A stretch of DNA of 14,698 nucleotides from Ramlibacter sp. (GTDB lineage Bacteria > Pseudomonadota > Gammaproteobacteria > Burkholderiales > Burkholderiaceae_C). A program made the position numbers and the translations under genes. The notes under the pieces are model-generated. The model was not told the origin of the DNA. It saw only the letters and a list, made by a program, of their open reading frames with translations, and did not search any database. The stretch is from contig JANXVP010000115.1 in assembly GCA_025351615.1 (NCBI GenBank), forward strand, positions 1 through 14,698, read 5' to 3'. Positions 1 to 6,915 of the stretch are shown here, piece after piece (position 1 is the stretch's first letter; each line of letters starts with the position of its first letter).

Positions 1-217
1 CGGCTGCGAGCCGGCGCCGCTGCTGCTGGGCTTCATCCTGGGGCCGATGATGGAGGAGAACCTGCGCCGGGCCTTGCTGCTCTCGCGCGGGGACTGGAGC
101 GTGTTTGTCACGCGCGGGCTGTCCGCGGGCCTGCTGGCGGCTGCCGCATTGCTGCTGGTGATCGTGCTGCTGCCAGCGGTCAAGCACAAGCGCGAGGAAG
201 CCTTTGTCGAGGAATAA
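1..217 (+). CDS. TctA-family tricarboxylate transporter permease, C-terminal fragment
   Basis: This is the 3' end of a gene that starts before the window; the frame is read from base 2 and stops with TAA at 215-217, giving 71 visible residues. The fragment contains LGPMMEENLRRALLLSRGDW, followed by a hydrophobic helix (about residues 43-60) and a short charged tail ending EEAFVEE. In the tripartite tricarboxylate transporter (TTT) family, the large 12-TM subunit TctA ends with this pattern: a G-x-x-x-E-x-N-L-R-R-(A/S)-L loop, a final membrane helix and a short cytoplasmic tail. TctA acts in the inner membrane with a small TctB subunit and a periplasmic TctC-type binding protein to import carboxylates. 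The substrate cannot be told from this piece. A strong terminator follows 22 bases downstream, so this is the last gene of its transcript. Confidence 0.85.
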   Translation, partial: GCEPAPLLLGFILGPMMEENLRRALLLSRGDWSVFVTRGLSAGLLAAAALLLVIVLLPAVKHKREEAFVEE

Positions 218-239
218 CACCCTCTCCACCGCCACTCGC

Positions 240-263
240 AACGGCGCCTTCGGGCGCCGTTTT
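240..263 (+). terminator. Intrinsic terminator with UUCG tetraloop
   Basis: A perfect 9-bp stem (AACGGCGCC at 240-248 with GGCGCCGTT at 253-261) encloses the loop TTCG at 249-252. The closing pair is C-G, so the loop is the extra-stable C(UUCG)G tetraloop. TTTT at 260-263 follows. It lies 22 bases after the TctA-family stop codon and should end that transcript. Confidence 0.9.
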
Positions 264-265
264 AC

Positions 266-1249
266 ATGCGGTTCTGCGGCGGGGGCGGCCTGAAGCACGC
301 TCCGCACGCAGAACCGGCAACTGCCCATCCCCGGCAGGCAGGCACCGGCGCCGGCCAGGCCAGGACGGCGGGCTTGCTGCTGGCGATCTTCGGCGCCATC
401 GCCTTCAGCGGCAAGGCGATCATCGTCAAGCTGGCCTACCGGTACGGAGTCGACGCGGTCACCCTGATCATGCTGCGCATGCTGTTCGCGCTGCCGATCT
501 TCGCGGCGATGGGCTGGTGGGCCAGCCGCGGCAAGCCGCCGCTGTCGCTGCGTGACTGGCTGGGCGTCGTCGGCCTCGGCTTCTGCGGCTATTACCTCTC
601 GAGCTTCCTCGACTTTGCCGGCCTGCAATTCATCAGCGCCTCGCTCGAACGGCTGATCCTGTACCTGAATCCGACCCTGGTGCTGCTGCTGGCGTGGCTG
701 CTGTACCGCAAGAGCTTTGCCCGCCGGCAGCTTGCCGGCATGGCGATCAGCTATTGCGGCGTGGTGCTGGTGTTCGGGCACGAGGTCCAGATCGCCGGGC
801 CGAGCACGGCGCTCGGCGCCGCGCTGGTTTTCAGCAGCGCCGTGACCTACGCGATCTACCTGGTGTACAGCGGCCAGCTGGTGCGCCGGCTCGGGTCCTT
901 GCGCCTGGTGGGGCTGGCGACGTCCAGCGCCTGCCTGTTCTGCCTGCTGCAGTACGCGGTGTTGCGCCCGCTCGGCGCGGTGTTCGAGATCGCGCCCCAG
1001 GTGGTCTGGCTCTCGGTGCTCAATGCAACCCTGTGCACCGCCGTGCCGGTGCTGCTCGTGATGATGGCGATCGAGCGTATCGGTCCGGCCCTGGCCGCGC
1101 AGAGCGGAATGGTCGGACCGCTGTCGACCATCATGATGGGCGTGCTGATTCTGGGAGAGCCCTTCACCGCCTGGATCGGGGCCGGAACGGTGCTGGTGAT
1201 CGCGGGAATCTTTGTCTTCAGCCGCGCATCGTCCGCAGGGATGGGTTAG
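266..1249 (+). CDS. DMT superfamily transporter (EamA family)
   Basis: Inner-membrane carrier of the drug/metabolite transporter superfamily; the substrate is unknown (members export amino acids, metabolites or drugs). The protein has about ten hydrophobic segments in two homologous EamA halves, roughly residues 35-170 and 180-322. The first half opens with a helix containing AIAFSGKAIIVKLAYRYG, and the second half ends with the family pattern GPLSTIMMGVLILGEPFTAW before a last helix. The 327-residue length is about 30 longer than usual because of a polar, non-conserved N-terminus of about 34 residues. The ATG at 266 lies directly behind the terminator T-tract with no Shine-Dalgarno, so the start is doubtful. 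No other in-frame ATG precedes the first helix; the next candidate, a TTG at 374, is almost inside it. The SDR-like gene follows after 46 bases and may be co-transcribed. Confidence 0.85.
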   Translation: MRFCGGGGLKHAPHAEPATAHPRQAGTGAGQARTAGLLLAIFGAIAFSGKAIIVKLAYRYGVDAVTLIMLRMLFALPIFAAMGWWASRGKPPLSLRDWLGVVGLGFCGYYLSSFLDFAGLQFISASLERLILYLNPTLVLLLAWLLYRKSFARRQLAGMAISYCGVVLVFGHEVQIAGPSTALGAALVFSSAVTYAIYLVYSGQLVRRLGSLRLVGLATSSACLFCLLQYAVLRPLGAVFEIAPQVVWLSVLNATLCTAVPVLLVMMAIERIGPALAAQSGMVGPLSTIMMGVLILGEPFTAWIGAGTVLVIAGIFVFSRASSAGMG

Positions 1250-1283
1250 CCACCCGTATCATGGTCCGTTCTTTCAATCGCAC

Positions 1284-1288
1284 AGGGG
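1284..1288 (+). promoter_or_regulatory. Ribosome binding site that fixes the SDR-like gene start
   Basis: AGGGG lies 7 bases upstream of ATG 1296. It favours this start over an upstream in-frame ATG at 1212, which lies inside the preceding transporter gene and would add 28 residues unlike the family. Confidence 0.7.
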
Positions 1289-1295
1289 CATCGTC

Positions 1296-2093
1296 ATGGA
1301 ATTGGGTATTGCAGGCAAATGGGCGCTGGTCTGCGGCGCCAGCAAGGGCCTGGGCTTCGGCTGCGCCCAGGCGCTGGTGCGCGAAGGCGTGAACGTGGTC
1401 ATGGTGGCACGCGGGGCCGAGGCGCTCGAAGCGGCGGTGCAGAAGCTGATCGACGACCCGGGCCGGCCCAAGGACACGGCGGTGCAGCACGTGGCTGCCG
1501 ACATCACGACCACCGAGGGCCGCGCCGCCGCCTTCGCAAAGCATGCCGAGTACGACATCATCGTCACCAACGCGGGGGGGCCGCCGCCCGGCGACTTCCG
1601 CGACTGGGACCGCGAAGCCTGGATCAAGGCGCTGGACGCGAACATGCTGACGCCGATCGAGCTGATCAAGGCCAGCGTCGACGGCATGGCGGCGCGCGGG
1701 TTCGGCCGCATCGTCAACATCACCTCGAGTTCGGTGAAGGCGCCGATCGACGTGCTCGGGCTGTCCAACGGTGCGCGTAGCGGTCTCACCGGCTTCGTCG
1801 CCGGCGTCGCGCGCACCACCAAGCTGGCGGCGGCCAACGTGACGATCAACAACCTGCTGCCGGGCGTGTTCGACACCGACCGTATCCGGAGCATGGCGCA
1901 GGGCCAGTCCGAAAAGACCGGCAAGCCGGTGGACGTGATTCTCGAAGGCCGGCGTGCGGCGGTGCCGGCCAGGCGCCTGGGCACACCCGACGAATTCGGC
2001 GCCACCTGCGCCTTCCTGTGCAGCCAGCATGGCTCGTACATCACCGGCCAGAACATCCTGCTCGATGGCGGGGCGTATCCAGGAACGTACTAA
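1296..2093 (+). CDS. Atypical SDR-family oxidoreductase lacking the catalytic Tyr/Lys
   Basis: Rossmann-fold protein of the short-chain dehydrogenase/reductase superfamily, 265 residues, cytosolic. Visible family marks are the nucleotide-binding turn CGASKGLG (residues 13-20, close to TGxxxGxG), TNAGG at 91-95 (the NNAG motif), the helix Asn N116, the serine strand NITSSS at 141-146, and the C-terminal GQNILLDGGAYPG. The catalytic YxxxK is absent: the aligned segment reads L156-S-N-G-A160, followed by RSGLTGF. A described subgroup of ketoacyl-ACP-reductase-like SDRs also departs from the canonical motif and tetrad, and this protein fits it. The reaction is unknown; automatic pipelines would probably call it a 3-oxoacyl-ACP reductase, which the missing residues do not support. 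It follows the EamA transporter by 46 bases. The start is set by AGGGG at 1284-1288. Family assignment is firm; function is open. Confidence 0.88.
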   Translation: MELGIAGKWALVCGASKGLGFGCAQALVREGVNVVMVARGAEALEAAVQKLIDDPGRPKDTAVQHVAADITTTEGRAAAFAKHAEYDIIVTNAGGPPPGDFRDWDREAWIKALDANMLTPIELIKASVDGMAARGFGRIVNITSSSVKAPIDVLGLSNGARSGLTGFVAGVARTTKLAAANVTINNLLPGVFDTDRIRSMAQGQSEKTGKPVDVILEGRRAAVPARRLGTPDEFGATCAFLCSQHGSYITGQNILLDGGAYPGTY

Positions 2094-2112
2094 AACAGTT
2101 GCCGCCGCGCGG

Positions 2113-3015
2113 TCACGACTTTCGCGACGACACCACGATGCCGCCCACGATGAGGGCGAAGGCGACGCCGTGGAACAGGTGCGGCGGTTCGCGCAGGAAG
2201 GCGGCGGACATCACGGCGGCAAACAGGGGCGTGAGGTTGCCGAAAAAGCCGGCGACGTTCGGCCCGACCCGCTGCACGCCGATTCCCCAGCAGCGGTAGG
2301 CAAGGAGCGCCGGCCCGACGGCGATGAAAAGCAGCGCCGCGGCGAGCGGCCAGCTCCAGTGGATCTGCGCGTCTGTCAGCGCCCACTCGCCGGCCGCAAA
2401 CAGGCCAGACCAGCCGAGGCCGAACACGATCTGCGCCATCAGGAAGGCGGCCCAGTCGCAGCGGATGGCCGCAACATCGCCGGGCTGCACCAGCAGCCAG
2501 CTGTAGAGAGCCCAGGCGGCGGTCGCCAGCAACACATAGACATCCCCTGCCACCAGGCGCACAGCCAGCAGTTGCGCCAGGTCGCCGCGCGCCAGCACCA
2601 CCAGCACACCGGCGATCGACAGCACGGCGCCGGTCACCTGCCGGCCCGTCACCTGCTGGCCGAACCAGAGCGCGCCGATCCCCAGCATCCACACCGGCGA
2701 GCTCGCCGCCACCAGGGTGACATTCAACGGCGTGGATGTTTTCAGCGCCAGGTACTGCAATGCGTTGTAGCAGCCGACTCCCAGCAGTCCCAGCACGGCG
2801 TAACGCCGCCAGTGGCCCCACAGGCCGCTGTCCCGGCGCAGCACCCGGGCGGCGAATGGCAGCAGCAGCAGGAAAGCCAGCCCCCAGCGCATGAAGTTCA
2901 GCGTCATGGGCGGCACCAGGCCGGTGAGGAGACGGCCGAGGACGGCATTGGCGGCCCAGAGCACGGGCGGGATCGTGAGCAGCAGGGCGGTGGAAGGACT
3001 CAGGCGCTGGGTCAT
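2113..3015 (-). CDS. DMT superfamily transporter (EamA family), second copy type
   Basis: A ten-helix inner-membrane carrier of 300 residues with two EamA halves. The first half begins with a helix containing TIPPVLWAANAVLGRLLTG, and its later helices include YLALKTSTPLNVTLVAASSP. The second half ends FFGNLTPLFAAVMSAAFL followed by a final helix and RKS. The paired NLTPLF/(P/G)L-type signatures and overall length are those of RhaT/EamA permeases; the substrate cannot be predicted. I chose the ATG at 3015, with GGGG a few bases upstream, over a GTG at 3042, which would add nine polar residues (MQGDKVGAP) and has no ribosome site. It converges with the SDR-like gene (19 bases between stops) and diverges from the quinone oxidoreductase. 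It is clearly different in sequence from the transporter at 266-1249, so this is not a recent duplication. Confidence 0.88.
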   Translation of the reverse strand: MTQRLSPSTALLLTIPPVLWAANAVLGRLLTGLVPPMTLNFMRWGLAFLLLLPFAARVLRRDSGLWGHWRRYAVLGLLGVGCYNALQYLALKTSTPLNVTLVAASSPVWMLGIGALWFGQQVTGRQVTGAVLSIAGVLVVLARGDLAQLLAVRLVAGDVYVLLATAAWALYSWLLVQPGDVAAIRCDWAAFLMAQIVFGLGWSGLFAAGEWALTDAQIHWSWPLAAALLFIAVGPALLAYRCWGIGVQRVGPNVAGFFGNLTPLFAAVMSAAFLREPPHLFHGVAFALIVGGIVVSSRKS

Positions 3016-3104
3016 GGGAGCCCCGACTTTATCGCCCTGCACCCGCGCCGGCCGGCGGCAGCCAGCGCCGATTCATGGCAGCATTGCGCAGCTTTCAATC
3101 CAAC

Positions 3105-3110
3105 GAGGAG
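3105..3110 (+). promoter_or_regulatory. Ribosome binding site that fixes the quinone oxidoreductase start
   Basis: GAGGAG lies 6 bases before ATG 3117. The upstream in-frame ATG at 3075 has no such site and would add 14 residues not expected in the family. Confidence 0.75.
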
Positions 3111-3116
3111 TCCCTT

Positions 3117-4100
3117 ATGAGCAGAGCAGTGCGCATCGACCGCCATGGCGGCGTCGAGGAAATGAAAATCGTCGACGTCAGCGTCGGCGAGCCCGGGCCG
3201 GGCGAGATCCGGATCCGCCACAAGGCCGTCGGCCTGAACTTCATCGACGTCTACCAGCGCAGCGGCATGTACCAGCTGCCGATGCCGCTGCAGCTCGGGA
3301 TGGAGGCATCGGGAATCGTCGAAGCGGTCGGCGCCGGCGTCACGCACCTCAAGGCGGGCGACCGCGCCGCCTACGCCAGCCAGCCGCCCGGCAGCTACTG
3401 CGAGCTGCGCGTGATGCCGGCCAAATGCGTCTGCAAGCTGCCCGACGCGATCGATTTCGAGACTGGCGCCGCGATGATGCTCAAGGGTCTCACCGCGCAG
3501 TACCTGCTCAAGAAAACGCTGCCGCAGGGCGGCCTGAAGCAAGGTGACTTCGTGTTGTTTCACGCGGCCGCGGGCGGTGTCGGACTGATCGCCTGCCAGT
3601 GGGCGAGGGCGCTGGGATTGCAGCTGATCGGCACTACGGGATCGGACGCGAAATGCGCGCTGGCGAAAGAACTCGGCGCGGCCCACGTCATCAACTACAG
3701 CAAGGAAGACTTCCTGCCGCGCGTCAAGGAGATCACCGGCGGCAAAGGCGTGAAGGTGGTGTACGACTCGGTCGGCAAGGACACCTGGGACAAGTCGATG
3801 GACTGCCTGCAGCCGTTCGGCCTGCTGGCCAGCTTCGGCGCGTCTTCCGGCCCACCGGCGCCTTTCGCGCCCGCCGTGCTGGCGACTAAGGGCTCGATCT
3901 ACGTGACGCGCCAGACGCTGTTCTCGCATATCGCGACGCGCGAGAGTACCCAGGCCATGGCGGACGATTTGTTCGAGGCCGTCACCAGCGGCAAGGTGAA
4001 GATCCGCATTGACCAGCGCTTCCCACTGGAGCAGGTGCAGCAGGCGCACCGTGACCTCGAAGCACGGAAAACCACCGGTTGCACCGTCCTCACGCTCTGA
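3117..4100 (+). CDS. NADPH:quinone oxidoreductase, zinc-independent MDR family
   Basis: Soluble enzyme of the medium-chain dehydrogenase/reductase superfamily, QOR branch, that transfers electrons from NADPH to quinones or other alpha,beta-unsaturated carbonyl acceptors. It has 327 residues, the usual length for bacterial QorA. The N-terminal GroES-like domain (about 1-120) carries PGPGEIRIRHKAVGLNFID and GMEASGIVEAVGAGV but lacks the zinc-binding cysteines and histidine of alcohol dehydrogenases. The Rossmann domain has HAAAGGVGLIACQWARALG, the AAxGGVG coenzyme loop of this branch, then ELGAAHVINYSKEDF and VVYDSVG, and the chain ends with the typical GCTVLTL. The start is set by GAGGAG at 3105-3110. 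It is transcribed away from the EamA transporter across a 101-base gap and appears to be a single-gene unit. The true acceptor in this organism is unknown. Confidence 0.92.
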   Translation: MSRAVRIDRHGGVEEMKIVDVSVGEPGPGEIRIRHKAVGLNFIDVYQRSGMYQLPMPLQLGMEASGIVEAVGAGVTHLKAGDRAAYASQPPGSYCELRVMPAKCVCKLPDAIDFETGAAMMLKGLTAQYLLKKTLPQGGLKQGDFVLFHAAAGGVGLIACQWARALGLQLIGTTGSDAKCALAKELGAAHVINYSKEDFLPRVKEITGGKGVKVVYDSVGKDTWDKSMDCLQPFGLLASFGASSGPPAPFAPAVLATKGSIYVTRQTLFSHIATRESTQAMADDLFEAVTSGKVKIRIDQRFPLEQVQQAHRDLEARKTTGCTVLTL

Positions 4101-4192
4101 CCTTGCGCCGGCCGGACCATGGCCGGCCATAACTGGCGCTCACGTTGGTGTTAGCGCAGTCTCCTACAGGAGCTCGGCTTGTGTGATGTCAC

Positions 4193-4210
4193 TGCGGCGC
4201 CAATGCCGCA
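4193..4210. other. Inverted repeat in the 185-base gap before the response regulator
   Basis: TGCGGC at 4193-4198 and GCCGCA at 4205-4210 form a perfect 6-bp inverted repeat around a 6-base spacer. Just upstream, CTCCTACAGGAG (about 4161-4172) is a second short palindrome, and GTGATGTCAC has matching GTGA/TCAC ends. No T-tract follows, so these are not terminators; they could be regulator sites, but nothing in the sequence names the regulator. The rest of the 4101-4285 gap shows no gene and no convincing promoter hexamer pair. Confidence 0.3.
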
Positions 4211-4285
4211 CTTTACAGTGGGTTAATGGAGAAACCGGGCGAGCCGCCAACCTGCGGCCCCCCCACCAACCACTGGAGCAAAGCC

Positions 4286-4675
4286 ATGAAGTTCCGGGCT
4301 TACATCGTCGAAGACAGTCCCATGATTCGTGACAACCTGATCGAAACCCTGCAGGAGCTGGCGCTGGTCGATCCAGTCGGCGTGGCGGACACCGAGCAGG
4401 AAGGCAAACGCTGGCTGGCGCAGAACGACGGCCGCTGGGATCTGGCGATTGTCGACCTGTTCCTGCGCGTGGGCAGCGGGCTGAATATTCTCGAGGCCTG
4501 CCGCGACCGCAAGCCCCATCAGAAGATCGTCGTGCTGAGCAATCACGCCACCAACGACGTTCGATGGCGCTGTGCCCAGCTCGGCGCCGACGCCGTGTTC
4601 GACAAGTCCACGGAGATCGATGCCCTGGTCGAATACTGCATGACCGAACGCGGCAAGGCCGAAACCCGGCACTGA
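4286..4675 (+). CDS. Receiver-only (CheY-like) response regulator
   Basis: A single phosphoacceptor receiver domain of 129 residues with no DNA-binding or enzymatic output domain. The acidic pair is E9-D10 (IVEDSPMIRDNL), the phosphorylated aspartate is D57 in LAIVDLFL, the switch Ser is S85 in VVLSNHA, and the conserved lysine is K107 in FDKSTE. Such proteins relay phosphate from a histidine kinase to a partner protein or phosphotransferase. No kinase lies nearby, so it is an orphan and its partner is unknown. The start at ATG 4286 is supported by GGAG at 4275-4278; a longer in-frame reading from 4226 would add 20 non-conserved residues. It converges with the Na/Pi transporter gene, with only 8 bases between the stop codons. 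Confidence 0.9.
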   Translation: MKFRAYIVEDSPMIRDNLIETLQELALVDPVGVADTEQEGKRWLAQNDGRWDLAIVDLFLRVGSGLNILEACRDRKPHQKIVVLSNHATNDVRWRCAQLGADAVFDKSTEIDALVEYCMTERGKAETRH

Positions 4676-4683
4676 GGCGGGAT

Positions 4684-6342
4684 TCAGGGCCCTTCGGTCA
4701 GGGCCAGCTGGCGTTGCCGGCTCGGCGTCAGCGCGCCTGCGGAGTCCAGGATCGGGTAGGCGATCGAGCAGATGTGCGAGTTGATTCGCTTCAGGTCGCT
4801 GATCAGGTCGATGTGGAGCGAGCTGGTTTCGATGCTCTGCACCGTGTTGTCCGTCAGGCGCAGCAGGTGCGACGCGGCGTAGGCGCGCTCCAGGTCGCGA
4901 AAGCGGGCTTTTTCTTCCAGCAATTTCTGGGCGTCGCGCACGTTGCCATTGAGAAACACGCTCATGCCCAGGCGCAGGTTGTCCGTCAGCCGGGCGTGCA
5001 GCTCGCAGATCTCCGCCATGCCGGCCTCCGAAAAACTGCGGCCCGTGCGGATTTTCTTGTCTTCGATGTCCAGCAGGATGCGCTCGATGATGTCGCCGAC
5101 CTGCTCCATGTTGATGGTGAAGCTGATGATGTCGGTCCAGCGCCGGCTTTCTTCTTCGGCCAGCGCCTCGCGCGAAATCTTGGTCAGGTAGTACTTGATG
5201 GCCGAATAGAGCTCGTCGACCGAGTCGTCGAGCTTTCGCAATTCCTCGGCCAGCCGCAGGTCGTTGTTCTTGATCACTGCGAGCATGCCCACCATCATGG
5301 TTTCGACTAGGTCGGCCTGGTGCAGCGCTTCGCGGGCGGCGCATGAGATTGCCAGCGACGGCGTCGCCAGGGCCGAAGGATCGAGGTGGTGCGGCCGGCC
5401 CGCGACCACGGTTTTCTCCGGCTTGGGCAACCAGCGCATCACCATCCGCGCCACCGGCGCGGTGAGTCCGATGAAGATCATCGCCACCAGGATGTTGAAG
5501 CCCAGGTGGAACATGACCACCATGGTCGTCACGTCTCCCAGGTACGGCCGCAGGTAGCGCAGCCACAGCCCGATCAAGGGCATCGCGACCAGCACGCCCA
5601 GGATCTTGAAGACCAGGTTGCCCAGCGGCACCTGGCGCGCTTCGATCGGTGAGCGGGTGGTGGTCAGCACCGCCAGCACGCCGCTGCCCAGGTTCGCGCC
5701 CAGCACCAGGCCCAGTGCCACGTCCGGTGGCACCACGCCCGAGCTGGCGAGGGTGGCGGTGAGCAACACGATCGCCAGGCTGGAATAAGAGACGATGGAC
5801 AGCAGCGCACCGACGAAAATTTCGAGCAGCAGGTCGCTGGACAGCGATGCCAGCAGTGTCTTGATCGCGGGAGCCTTGGTCAGCACGCCGGTCGCCTCGC
5901 TAACCAGCCGCAGCGCCAGCAGCATCAGCCCGAGTCCGATCAGGATGCGGCCGAAGCGGCCCGCGGGGCTGGACTGGCGCGAGATGAACAGCACCACACC
6001 GACGAAGATGAACAAGGGCGAGAGCCAGGACAGGTCGAACGAGAACACCACCGCCATCAGGCTGGTGCCGATGTCGGCGCCGAGCATCACGGCCAGCGCG
6101 AGTGGCAGCAAGACCAGGCCCTGGGCGACGAAGGCGGAAACGATGAGGGCGGTGGCGGTGCTGGACTGGACCAGCGCGGTTACGCCGATGCCGGACAACG
6201 CCGCGGTGTAGCGATTGCTGATGCTGCGCGCCAGCACGTGGCGAAGATTGGCGCCGAACACCCGCAGGATGCCGGTTCGAACGAGTTGGGTGCCCCAGAC
6301 AAGCAGCGCGATCGCTGCCAGTAGATTCAACAAATGCTTCAT
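4684..6342 (-). CDS. Na/Pi cotransporter family protein with C-terminal PhoU-like domain
   Basis: Inner-membrane protein of the NptA/YjbB (SLC34-like) family, expected to move phosphate coupled to sodium, or to help control phosphate export; 552 residues, the family's usual length. The membrane part (about 1-320) is built of two inverted halves. The first has ALVQSSTATAL (QSST at 59-62) and GADIGTS (88-94). The second has the degenerate SYSSLA (185-190) and GANLGSG (215-221). The rest (about 330-535) is a charged helical PhoU-like domain with KNNDLRLAEELRKLDDSVDE and NMEQVGDIIERILLDIEDKK. ATG 6342 was chosen because it opens at the first hydrophobic helix; a GTG at 6372 would add ten residues. 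It lies 78 bases after lspA on the same strand, so it may be read from the ribF-ileS-lspA transcript. TATAGT at 6360-6355 could give it its own promoter, but I see no matching -35. Confidence 0.9.
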   Translation of the reverse strand: MKHLLNLLAAIALLVWGTQLVRTGILRVFGANLRHVLARSISNRYTAALSGIGVTALVQSSTATALIVSAFVAQGLVLLPLALAVMLGADIGTSLMAVVFSFDLSWLSPLFIFVGVVLFISRQSSPAGRFGRILIGLGLMLLALRLVSEATGVLTKAPAIKTLLASLSSDLLLEIFVGALLSIVSYSSLAIVLLTATLASSGVVPPDVALGLVLGANLGSGVLAVLTTTRSPIEARQVPLGNLVFKILGVLVAMPLIGLWLRYLRPYLGDVTTMVVMFHLGFNILVAMIFIGLTAPVARMVMRWLPKPEKTVVAGRPHHLDPSALATPSLAISCAAREALHQADLVETMMVGMLAVIKNNDLRLAEELRKLDDSVDELYSAIKYYLTKISREALAEEESRRWTDIISFTINMEQVGDIIERILLDIEDKKIRTGRSFSEAGMAEICELHARLTDNLRLGMSVFLNGNVRDAQKLLEEKARFRDLERAYAASHLLRLTDNTVQSIETSSLHIDLISDLKRINSHICSIAYPILDSAGALTPSRQRQLALTEGP

Positions 6343-6420
6343 TGCTCGAGCTCGACTATACGCTTGACGCACTGCAGCAAGACCGGGGCCGGCATGCGGT
6401 CCGTGCGCTGCATAAGCGCC

Positions 6421-6915
6421 CTATTTCGCGCTGCGAACGCGCAGCAACTCGTCCAGGATCAGGCCGATCGCTCCGATCGTGATCGCGCTGTCGGCCACGT
6501 TGAAAGCCGGAAAGTACCAGCCAGCCCAGTGGAACTGCAGGAAGTCCACAACGTAGCCATGCAGCAGCCGGTCCACCACGTTGCCGATGGCGCCGCCCAG
6601 GATGCAGGCCAGCGCGAAGCTGAACAGTTTCTGGCCGGGATGGGAGCGCAGCATCCAGACGATGAACACGGTGGCGACCACGCCGATCGCCGTGAACAGC
6701 CAGCGCTGCCAGCCCGAGGCCGCGGCCAGGAACGAGAAGGCCGCGCCGGTGTTGTGCGCGCGCACGATGTTGAAGAAGCCGGTGACGGTGGTGGAGTCAC
6801 CCAGGTGGTAGTAGCCCAGGATCAGGATCTTGGTGAACTGGTCGGCGATCAGGATGATGAGGGCCAAACCCAGCCACGGCAGCATGCTGCCCGACGCAGA
6901 AGAGGAGCGGGCCAT
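6421..6915 (-). CDS. lspA: Lipoprotein signal peptidase II
   Basis: Aspartyl protease of the inner membrane that cuts the signal peptide of diacylglyceryl-modified prolipoproteins just before the lipobox cysteine. It has 164 residues and four hydrophobic segments. The family boxes are ADQFTK (24-29), [11 protein letters not shown] (53-63), [10 protein letters not shown] (107-116) holding catalytic D115, and FNVADSAI (138-145) holding catalytic D142. All key residues are present, so it should be active. The ATG shares a base with the ileS stop (TGATG), indicating translational coupling, as in many proteobacteria where ileS and lspA form an operon. The lipoprotein encoded at 11636-13021 is the sort of substrate this enzyme handles. 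Confidence 0.97.
   Translation of the reverse strand: MARSSSASGSMLPWLGLALIILIADQFTKILILGYYHLGDSTTVTGFFNIVRAHNTGAAFSFLAAASGWQRWLFTAIGVVATVFIVWMLRSHPGQKLFSFALACILGGAIGNVVDRLLHGYVVDFLQFHWAGWYFPAFNVADSAITIGAIGLILDELLRVRSAK

Noticed and set aside
1954..3120. A 388-codon open frame on + opposite the second EamA transporter
   Set aside because: It is rich in Gln, His, Arg and Pro without domains, and antisense to a ten-helix transporter with a good start.
4110..4128. GGCCGG/CCGGCC hairpin just after the quinone oxidoreductase stop
   Set aside because: There is a 6-bp stem and 7-base loop but no T-tract, so it is not called an intrinsic terminator.
6355..6360. TATAGT (minus strand) as a -10 box for the Na/Pi transporter
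   Set aside because: No -35 lies at 16-18 bases, and transcription would begin only about five bases before the ATG.
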